Assembly: GCA_025769875.1 (NCBI GenBank)
Contig: JAGFNK010000674.1
Span: 1-26,253 of the forward strand
Reading direction: 5' to 3'
DNA from: Russula earlei
Taxonomy: Eukaryota > Basidiomycota > Agaricomycetes > Russulales > Russulaceae
DNA: 26,253 bases
The translations under genes and the position numbers were made by a program. Positions 19,156 to 26,253 of the stretch are shown here, piece after piece. The notes under the pieces were generated by a model. That model worked only from the letters and a program-made list of their open reading frames with translations. It made no database searches and had not been told where the DNA came from. Numbering within the stretch: position 1 is the stretch's first letter; each line of letters opens with the position of its first letter.

Positions 19156-19386
19156 AGACTTGTTGCTCCTGCAACGGTAGGGACTTGTTTCTTTGGAAAG
19201 TGGAGTAGTTTGCATATGAAAAGTCGAAGTCTGTTCGTTCGTGGGGAGTTCTCTCTTGTTCTATGGATTGCTTTGGGGATAGCTGTGGTCGATTGAGTGC
19301 ATGTGATCGCAGGGGTTCTCTGAAACGTTCGTTGGTAACAAGGATAAAGATAGTCGTCGACAGAGGTCATGATGAGAGTTGTTGGT

Positions 19387-21686
19387 TTAGGGGTTACTCC
19401 TGGTGGGAATCGTTTTAAGCGCTTTCGGATATTTCCAATGGAAGTCTTTGACAAGTGATTGCGCTCTTGATAGGTTAGAGGCTGGTTCCCAAGTATTTTC
19501 TGCAGCAGTGTACCCTTTCCATTTAACTAGGTATTGGATCCCTTTGCGGTTTGGGGAGAGTCGAGAGTTTAAGATCTGTTCCACTTCATATTGCTCTTCT
19601 CCTTTGATTAGTACCAGTGGTGGGTTTGAGAAGTTAGGGCCGTGGGCAGCGGTTTCTTTATAAGGTTTGATCAAGGAGTGGTGAAAAACGGGGTGTATCT
19701 TCCAAGACTTTGGTAGTTCGAGGCAAACATTTACTGGATAGGCAGTGGTGACTTTGAATGGTCCGTAGCGTCGAGGGGCTAGTTTTGCTATTGGGTGAGT
19801 GGTTCGTAGATTCGTGGCTTCCAGCCATACTTGATCCCCTTCTTTAAAACAAAATGTGGAGGATTGAGGTCCTGATTGCTTCATGATCTCGGTTGCTCGG
19901 TTCAGGGAGGCAGCTACTTCTTCTCTGAGCTGGTTTAGTCTCAATAGTCTTTCTTGGATTGAAGGGAACTTTGATGTAAAGGCAAGGGGCAGAGCAAATG
20001 TTGGGTTAAAGCCATACCAGACCTCAAAAGGGGGTTTGTTCGTAGCACTGTGTTGTCTGGCATTATGTGCAAACTCCATAAAGGGAATTAGTTCTGCCCA
20101 ATTGTCTGCTTGATGGTTGCAAAATATTCGTAGGTATTGTTCTAGTTCTTGGTTAACTCGTTCTGTTTCTCCGTCTGTCTGTGGGTGATATGCTGTGCTT
20201 AATCATACTTTGACATTTAACTTCTTCCATAGTTCTTGAGTAACTTTTGCTGCGAATTGAGGGCCTCTGTCTGATATTATTTGTGTCAGGAGGCCTATTC
20301 TTCTCCAGACATTGCTCATGATTAGTGTCACTGTCTCGTCTGCTGTGATTGTCTTGTGGCAAGGGGTAATGATTATTGCTTTACTGAATCGATCTACCAC
20401 GACTAGGAGGCTGTCAAAGCCTTGTGAAATTGGTAGGTCCATGATAAAGTCCATGGTAATCCTTTTCCATACTTCTCCAGCTGGTGTAATTGGTACAAGG
20501 GGTGTTTCTGTCTTTGGACGGTTCTTTGTACTCTGGCAAATTGCACAACCATCTACATAACTTTTGACATAGGTTAGCATTCCTGGCCACCAATAGTTTC
20601 GGCTGATTAGTTCGTAAGTTTTCCATTGGCCAGGATGCCCAGTGGCAAGGGAGTCGTGGTGTAGTTTCAGAATTTTCTTTCTTAGGGTGTCGTTGTTTGG
20701 GATATAGACTTTTCCTTTGAATGATATTAGTCCATCTTCGAGGTTCCAGTCCTGTAACCCTTTGGATAGTCGTCTTGGTCCATTCTTTATAATGATTGCT
20801 AATGCGTTAGATACTTCTGGGTCGTAGTCTTTACTAGATCATAGTTGTTGTCGAAGTTCTTGGTCACCGATTGGTTCTGTGGCAGAGGTGCGTGTTGCTC
20901 TGATTTTAAAATATTTGTCATCTAGGAGCACTTTTCCATCATTTTCATTTTGTATCCCCTCTTTAAAGTCTGGCCGCCTGGACAGACCGTCTGCTTTGTT
21001 CATAGTGCCTGGGTGATGCGTGATAGTGAAGTCAAAATTGCTGAGAAGGAGTGCCCATTGGGCTTGTCGTCTCATGAGCTTTTGTTTTGTCATGAAGTAT
21101 GTCAAGTTATTGTGGTCCATCCATAGGTCAATGGGATGTATAGCGCCTTCAAGGTAATGTCGGAAGTGCCAGAGGGATGAGACGATGGCAAGGAGTTCTT
21201 TATCATAGATCATGTAATTTTGTTGTGCGGGATCCAAGGATTTCGAAAAATAGGCTATTGGGTGATATCTGTTAAATTCATCAGGTTGTTCCAGGATTGC
21301 GCCAACTGCAAAGTCACTTGCATCACAGATGAGTCGAAAGGGTTTAGTATGATCAGGTAACATAAGGACCGGGGCTGTTGTGAATGCGTAAAGTAGTTTT
21401 TGAAATGCCTGTTCTTCATCGTCTTCCCACTTGAAGGGGTTTTCTTTCTTTGTTAAGTTAAACAAGGGCCGTGCTATTCGTGAGTATTGGTGGATAAATC
21501 ATCGATAGAAGTTGCAGAATCCTAGAAATGCTTGTACTTCCATAACATTGGTCGGAGTAGGCCATTTTGTAATGCCTATTAACTTATCTTGGTCCATGGA
21601 TATTCGTCCTTGGGAGATATTGATGCCTAGGTAACTGATAGAGGTTTGTCGGAAAGCACATTTCTCTGGTTTCAAGTATAAGTCGT
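19387..21686 (-). pseudogene. pol: Pol of element 2: RT thumb, RNase H, integrase, chromodomain
   Basis: One frame with no frameshift and three TGA codons (21499-21501, 20839-20841, 20203-20205). RNase H keeps CDASDFAVGAI and YDKELLAIV, so its catalytic Asp is intact, unlike element 1. The integrase zinc domain ends DGCAICQSTK, and the core has [17 protein letters not shown] and TEQ/TER-type sequence. The chromodomain (about 19430-19595) has EEQYEVEQILNSRL, YLVKWKGY and NTWEPASN. At 21160, 21649, 20399 and 20128 it has CGA (Arg) where element 1 has TGA. The RT frame is cut at 21686 by the solo LTR. Confidence 0.9.
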
Positions 21687-22627
21687 TGTCAAGACTCACT
21701 GTTGAACTATCAAGTTCAAGAGCAAGGGATAAGCTTGGAGACGAGTCGATAGACGTCCAAGACAGCGTGGGCAAGGAGTAGAGTCCAGAGTAGTAACAAG
21801 TACCAGAGAGGCACTGTTACTGTGAGAGTCGAGCAGTTACGCAGAGAAGAGGCCAGAGTAGTCACAAGGGGGCAGTCTTTTGAGGGAGTACCCCAGGAAT
21901 GGAGAGTGCCATAAACAAATGGACAGTCTGAGGACTGTCCGCTACTTTATTGAGCACTTATATACTACAAGAGAACTGCTAAATGGAGAACAAGTCATAA
22001 CCTTGTTATCAAGCACAATAGAGTGCTGAGTAAGAAGTCGGAGTGCACTTACTGAGCATGCTCAGTCATGCTCAGTAAGCTGCTGAGTAAGAGCTTTCAT
22101 TGTCCACATGTTTGCTGTTCTACTGCACATGCGAGCACCTGATTCATTTCCTGTTAGTTAGTTTAGGGCCGGTCATTTGAGGACTTGGAGTTTGGTTAGG
22201 GAATAGTGTTATCTTATAAGGCCCTTATATTGCTCTATTAGGGTCCTTAGAGTCGACCCTAATACTTCTATTAAGGTCCTTAGTGTTGCCTTATAGTTCA
22301 TTCTTCAGTTATTAGAGTTGGTCTAGTAACACTTTGTAGAGTCTTTGATACCAGGTTAGTACCCATTGTAGAGCACCTAGAGTCGTCCTAAAGGGTCCCT
22401 AGAAGGGCCCTAATACTGTCCTTTATTGTTAGAAGGGTTGCCATTAAGTGGGGCTTGCTGTATGTCAATTGTGCCGAGAATCGCTTGTGCCACAATGCAC
22501 GCGCGATATTGTGGACACCTCTACTCACCCCTTTTGCTCGTGTGAACAGGGTGACACCATAGAGGCTGGGTTTCCTCCTATAAGGAAGGGTCCTTCAAGG
22601 GCCCTCTCCAGAGAATGGTTCATGACA
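21687..22627 (-). mobile_element. Sister-family solo LTR, 941 bp, target duplication GTCGT
   Basis: TGTCAAGACTC...GTTCATGACA is flanked by GTCGT at 21682-21686 and 22628-22632. Element 1 supplies the empty site (GTCGTGGTCTTGG near 3892). On the minus strand a TATA box (complement of 21957-21964) is followed ~27 nt later by AGACTGTCCA (complement of 21920-21929). The ends and the R/U5 part resemble family 1, while U3 does not. Other contents are the palindrome ACTGAGCATGCTCAGT (22051-22066) with extra CTCAGT/CTGAGTAA copies, and a 33-bp-spaced repeat of CTATTA(G/A)GGTCCTTAG (22235, 22268). Confidence 0.93.
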
Positions 22628-22982
22628 GTCGTGGTCTTGGAGTGTTTTTAGGACCTTATGTGTCCAGTCATCTAGTTCGTTCAAAGTTTGTGCCATGATT
22701 AGTATATCATCTAGATAAACAACCACTCGTTCAGTGGCAATGTATTTTGCTAGGATGGTGTTCATAAAGCGTTGGAAAGTGGCTGGGGCGTTGCAGAGAC
22801 CAAATGTCATTATCAATGGTTCGAAGAGTCCTAATGGTGTCTTGAATGCTGCAAGGTGTTCATCGCCCTCTCTTAGGCGGATATTGTTGTATCCCCATCG
22901 TACGTCAAACTTGGTAAAGTATTGGGCTCCTTGGAGTTTGTCAATTAATTCAGGAATCAAGGGTAGTGGATACGTGTCTTTG
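22628..22982 (-). pseudogene. pol: RT N-terminal part of element 2
   Basis: It continues RT beyond the solo LTR: IDKLQGAQYFTKFDVRWGYNN, FKTPLGLFEPLIMTFGLCN and VVYLDDILIMAQ with an intact Tyr-Leu-Asp-Asp (near 22706-22717). It provides the empty site for the TIR transposon of element 1. It breaks off at CTTTG (22978-22982), where the element 4 LTR starts. Confidence 0.9.
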
Positions 22983-23603
22983 TGTTATGTTTTACCCCCT
23001 TGTCGGTTGGCTCATAATCCCTCCCCATTATTATTCCTCTTACTATCTCTGTTCCCGTGGTTACCGTTTCATCCCTTGATAGTGATCCCTTATTGTGTTT
23101 CACTTATTGTGTTTCACTTATTGTGTTTCACTTATTGTGTTTCATCTATTGTTGAGCTACTTTTGCTGTTGGTCTACCTTTACTTATTGTTCTGCTTATG
23201 GTACTGTACAGCCTCGCTACATACAGTATTTAAGCGCCTGTGGAAGCTGGGGAATGCCCCAAGCTTAGCTTTGTCCCATTTCCTGTCGCATCCCTTTGTC
23301 CTGTATCCTCTCTCAATCACAACTTTGCTTGTGCTGGTCTACACCCTGTTTGACCTGAGCACACCTCAAGGAACCCTTGTGTTCCGCTTCCTCCTCTGCC
23401 TCTCTCTCATCGTCCTCCTCTTCTGTGAAACCAGGAGATCGACTCTGTCTGCGGACTGAGTCATTGTCTGACTCAGCCTTGAGACGCTAAACCTTTGAAC
23501 CGGTCTCCTTGAGCCGGCCCCCACTGAACCCTTGAACCAAGTCACAGGGACTTGGCCCTACTGAACCTTGAGCTAATGCTCGTACGGCCGCGACGCCGTA
23601 ACA
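22983..23603 (+). repeat. 5' LTR of element 4, 621 bp
   Basis: The ends are TGTTA...TAACA. U3 holds a 14-bp x 4 minisatellite (23089-23144). TATTTAAG (23227-23234) is the TATA box, and AAGCTTAGCTT (23261-23271) lies at the position expected for the transcript start. The 3' edge is set by the inverted terminal bases and by the PBS that follows at 23605. Confidence 0.8.
23089..23144 (+). repeat. Four tandem copies of CTTATTGTGTTTCA
   Basis: Four perfect 14-bp units (23089, 23103, 23117, 23131), followed by a degenerate start of a fifth. They lie in U3, ~85 bp upstream of the TATA box. Confidence 0.95.
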
Positions 23604-23604
23604 C

Positions 23605-23615
23605 AAGCTAAGCTT
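23605..23615 (+). promoter_or_regulatory. Self-priming PBS of element 4
   Basis: AAGCTAAGCTT, one base after the LTR, is the exact complement of AAGCTTAGCTT at 23261-23271, 26 nt downstream of the TATA box. No tRNA-type TGG...CCA start is seen at the LTR edge. This is the arrangement of Tf1, where the first 11 nt of the transcript prime reverse transcription. Confidence 0.6.
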
Positions 23616-24856
23616 CCTACTCCATTCTGGAGATCAACCTTGAACTACCATCAAATCGTTGGATCCGTGTCCAACCTAGACCATCCCCAGACCTTCCCGA
23701 ACACGTCGTAGGAGCTGCCACTTGGGACAGCTTTCATACTTTTCTTTGTTACATCACCACCGAAAACAACGAAGAACTACCAGTCGAGTTCATCAATAAC
23801 CGTTGGTTCGAACTACGACTCAGGAGGAGGACAACTCTACACTCACCTAGACCTAGAACTCCTCAGAAACAGCCTTGGATTAGGCTACTGGAGGGAAAAC
23901 GACCCCCTCTACGAACCACCATCAGAATCAGAAGCCTCTTCCACAGAAGGCAACCCCCCTGAACCAGGAAACACCGTTGAAACTCAGACACCCTTTGAAT
24001 CCCCTGCACTAGAACCAGAGGACCCCCTTGAAAACCAGGAACCCATTGAAACCTTAGAAATCGACCCACAGAACCCCCCAGAACCTGATATGGCAGCCCA
24101 ACCCCAAGTCGCTGTACAACCCCCCCAGATGGCTGCCCAGGCCCCTCAGATGGCCACCCAGGCTCCTCCAGTCGTCGTTCCACCCCCTCAAGCAGCTGCT
24201 CCAGCACCACAAGGCACCAATGGGTCCCTCAGCGGTAAAGAACCCACTGCCTTCACAGGGGAAAGGAACAAAACAAAAAGATTCATCATGGAATTCAATC
24301 TATTTTGGGGTCTCAATGATGACAAGGCAGTAATGGTCTCCCCTTTCAAACGAACAATGCTGGCTCTCTCCTATATTCAAGGAGGAAAAGGTTGAAGAAT
24401 GGGTCAATTCACAAGCAACCGCACTCAGGGAAAAAGTAAACAGGGCCCAGAACCCCATCAACAGAATGAACAAAGCATTATGGAATGACTTTGTTACAGA
24501 CTTTACGTTCAAATTCACTAACACTGCAGAGAAAGAGGACGCCCAAGCAGCCCTCGCCAAACATACAATGAAGGAATCCCTTGACGACTACATTTCCACC
24601 TTTGAACAACTCCTGAATAAAACAGGGTGGCCAGAAACGGACGTTATCGCTATCAAAAGCTTCAAAAATGGTCTAAAAATTGGACTCTACCGTGCAATCC
24701 TAAACAGAGATGTCTGGCCCACCACTCTTCAGGAATGGAAGGAAGAAGCCAGGAGACAACATCGATGTTTCATCACCATCAGAGAAAACCTCAAAGGGAA
24801 AACTACATACTCCCCCCTCAGAACACAAAACCCATCACCCTGATCAAATGCAAGTG
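23612..24856 (+). pseudogene. gag: Gag of element 4 with long N-terminal region
   Basis: A frame without a clear ATG starts right after the PBS (SILEINLELPSNRW, EELPVEFINNRWFELR). It shifts near 23,815 to QLYTHLDLELLRNSLGLGYW, then an acidic Pro/Glu-rich stretch. From MAAQPQVAVQPPQMAAQ (24090) a Gln/Pro/Ala-rich linker leads to the gag core: PTAFTGERNKTKRFIMEFNLFW, then one extra G near 24391, then VEEWVNSQATAL, FVTDFTFKFTNTAEKEDAQAAL, LDDYISTFEQLLNKTGWPE and FKNGLKIGLYRAI. The zinc knuckle is not reached, because element 5 cuts the gene at 24857. Confidence 0.82.
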
Positions 24857-25688
24857 TGTTACGAACCAAGGCCAGACCCTGACCGTAGATGGTCCTATTT
24901 CACTCAAGAGAGACCTCTCTCATTTTGCATTACCAACTCCCTTCCGTTTTCTGGGCTATTTCCCCTGCAGTGCAAGATATCACTATTGCAAAGGCACTAT
25001 AACTCGACCAGACACCCGTTTCCTAATCGGGTAATCATCGCGTGGCAGCCACATGGCCACCCAGCCACCAAGGACCCGAAACAGCGGCACAAACTCTTAG
25101 GAGCTGTTGCATAAATCATCTGACGTCATCCAGGCTCCAATGACATCATAGCTGACTGAGCGACTCCACAGTGACCTCATAGGCTCACTAAGCACTCCAC
25201 AGTGACATCATAATGATGTCATCGCTCCACAATGATCAGTAATGCGCTCAGTAAGCCTGAAAACTTGACACAAGCAAGTTTATGCCTCTGTAGTCCTATT
25301 GGACGGTACCAAAGAGTCTAGAATAGTCCCAAGTCTTTGTAATCGACCCTGTACACTGTATATAAGCCCCAATGAAGCATGGCAGTCGTCAGACTGTCCA
25401 TTTGTGATACTCTCATCTTCCTGGGTACTCCCCTGCGACCCGCTCAGTTTAAAGACTCCTCTCGCTTCCAAGGTACTCTTCTACGACCCGCCTTGTTTAA
25501 AGCCCCCTCGTTGCACTGGCTTCTAACCTTCGCCTCTGCCTCCAGTTACACGTACCAGTCCCCATCTGGTACATCTTAGTCATTTGGCTCGTCCTCTTGT
25601 TCAACGCCGCCTACGCCGCGTACCATCTGTTCCGACCTTTGCCCACCTGCTCCTGAGTCCACACGGATCAGCAGTACGTGTCTTGACA
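24857..25688 (+). repeat. 5' LTR of element 5 (family 1), 832 bp
   Basis: TGTTACGAACC to GTGTCTTGACA. It contains CRE-type sites at 25121 (perfect TGACGTCA), 25141, 25172, 25203 and 25214, TATATAAG (25359-25366), and AGACTGTCCA (25391-25400). The start keeps a CpG (TTACGAAC) that has become TTATGAAC in the other family-1 LTRs, consistent with a less decayed copy. Confidence 0.93.
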
Positions 25689-25690
25689 TC

Positions 25691-25700
25691 TGGACAGTCT
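25691..25700 (+). promoter_or_regulatory. Self-priming PBS of element 5 (family 1)
   Basis: TGGACAGTCT, two bases after the LTR, is the exact complement of AGACTGTCCA at 25391-25400, which lies 24 nt downstream of the TATA box. The same AGACTGTCCA is kept at the same distance from TATA in the solo LTR at 13764 and in the sister LTR (complement of 21920-21929). Confidence 0.6.
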
Positions 25701-25832
25701 CTCATCATCCCTGTATTGACCAGCCAACGCTCAAGTGTCCACTCCTAACTCCCCCACTTTGGTTAACACCTCCTTGCGCCTTCCCTTCTCCTCTGCAACC
25801 TACCCCACGCACCGCCCTTCGCATCCTCACTG

Positions 25833-26253
25833 AAGACGTCGACCCGGTCGACACATCCTCGCCCCTCAGCATCTTTGTACTCCCCAACAGCCCCACCATC
25901 GTCTCCCACCATCATCCAGCCTGTTCCAGGTGACTTTGTCCCTGTCGCCACTCCCCCCTCCTGCGCAGAACGAGCAACAGCAAGCGGACCGACCTCCCTT
26001 GCCTGAGGCTTCCTTGACCGTACCCCCTTGCACAGCATTTCGCTTCCATCCACACCAGTACTTCGTCCTCCCTACCACCAATCGTCGTCAGGAGCAGTGG
26101 CGCCCCCTCCACGACTTGAATCATCAAGACTACCTCGGACGCATCCCTACCTCAGACCAACTAGCTCGTCGCGCATTCACAGACACCTTCACCACAGCCT
26201 TTCGTGCACGCATCGTCCACACTTTTGCGGTCGAACCCTCCAACGCTGCCCTT
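25833..26253 (+). pseudogene. Leader-proximal ORF of element 5, function unknown, runs off the window
   Basis: After the TGA at 25830-25832 a frame stays open to the window end (~140 codons). It begins Pro/Gln/Ser-rich (PLPPPAQNEQQQQADRPPLPE) and becomes a more ordinary sequence: FRFHPHQYFVLPTTNRR, HDLNHQDYLGRIPTS and FTTAFRARIVHTFAVEPSN. There is no ATG near the start, so the real start or an upstream frame shift is unresolved. By position it should be the 5' part of the ORF that precedes gag in element 1 (11093-12860). The two segments do not visibly overlap, so that link is inferred from family identity only. The 25701-25832 leader holds nothing recognisable. Confidence 0.4.

Larger units (their letters stand above)
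18313..22982 (-). mobile_element. Element 2: second family-1 chromovirus, minus strand, cut by element 4
   Basis: 3' LTR (18313-19139), PPT, chromodomain, integrase, RNase H and most of RT, strongly similar to element 1 throughout. The flank GCCAC (18308-18312) is the predicted target duplication, with its partner outside the window. The 5' half is beyond element 4, which entered at 22983. A sister-family solo LTR splits RT. It has only three TGA stops in pol against eight in element 1, so it looks younger. Confidence 0.9.
22983..24856 (+). mobile_element. Element 4: Ty3/gypsy 5' LTR, PBS and gag, cut by element 5
   Basis: It begins at an LTR that interrupts element 2, followed by a self-complementary PBS and a gag region, and is interrupted at 24857 by the family-1 LTR of element 5. 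The 5 bases before it, CTTTG (22978-22982), are the predicted target duplication. Pol and the 3' LTR would lie right of the window. Confidence 0.8.
24857..26253 (+). mobile_element. Element 5: family-1 chromovirus, 5' end, continuing past the window
   Basis: A family-1 LTR is followed by non-LTR sequence with a self-complementary PBS. The 5 bases before it are AAGTG, and the 5 after it are TCTGG, so this is not a solo LTR with a duplication but the 5' end of an element whose other end lies outside. It cuts gag of element 4, making it the youngest resolvable insertion on this side. Confidence 0.75.

Noticed and set aside
23089..23144. CRISPR-like repeats
   Set aside because: The units are directly tandem with no spacers; it is a minisatellite in an LTR of a fungal element.
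24857..25688. A solo LTR with target duplication at element 5
   Set aside because: The flanks are AAGTG and TCTGG, which do not match, and a PBS complementary to the LTR follows.
25900..25990. Similarity between the element 5 leader (DFVPVA) and the end of the element 3 post-pol ORF (NFVPVP)
   Set aside because: Only a few residues match in low-complexity Pro/Ser surroundings, so I treat it as chance.

Overview
The whole window reads as a nest of transposable elements. I see no host gene, tRNA or rRNA. The organism is most likely a basidiomycete fungus, probably a mushroom-forming Agaricomycete. I infer this from the dominant class, Ty3/gypsy chromoviruses with a C-terminal chromodomain, from the wording of their RT and integrase motifs, and from intronless, decayed pol genes. 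No host marker gene confirms it.

Left half (1-12,860). Element 1 is a minus-strand chromovirus of 'family 1': 3' LTR remnant, PPT, chromodomain, integrase, RNase H, RT, protease, gag, and an extra ORF upstream of gag. It has been hit at least four times: a copia-like LTR ending at 350; a 560-bp PIF/Harbinger-like MITE with TAA target duplications (546-1105); a 3.5-kb DNA transposon with ~409-bp inverted repeats and TA duplications (4211-7746); and a family-1 solo LTR (8505-9300, duplication AGTAG). The DNA transposon carries a ~538-codon Ala/Ser/Pro/Thr-rich frame and was itself hit by a copia-like solo LTR (6936-7523, duplication CTAAT).

Right half (12,860-26,253). Element 3 is a different plus-strand chromovirus, missing its 5' end. 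It holds a perfect family-1 solo LTR (13231-14058, duplication CTGGA) in gag and has a further ORF after pol with its own TATA box. Element 2, a second minus-strand family-1 copy, sits in that ORF from 18313. It contains a solo LTR of a sister family (21687-22627, duplication GTCGT). Element 4 (plus, LTR 22983-23603 plus gag) cuts element 2, and element 5 (plus, family-1 5' LTR plus leader) cuts element 4 at 24857. The inferred age order is element 3, then 2, then 4, then 5.

Four observations stand out. (1) In elements 4 and 5 the sequence 1-2 nt after the 5' LTR is perfectly complementary (11 and 10 nt) to a site about 25 nt downstream of the LTR TATA box, which is the geometry of Tf1/sushi self-priming. 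(2) The family-1 U3 carries five CRE/ATF-like octamers spaced 20, 31, 31 and 11 bp apart, close to whole helical turns. (3) The reading frames die mainly through in-frame TGA, and several of these are CGA in the paralogous copy, which points to CpG deamination. (4) Extra ORFs occur before gag, after pol and inside the TIR transposon.
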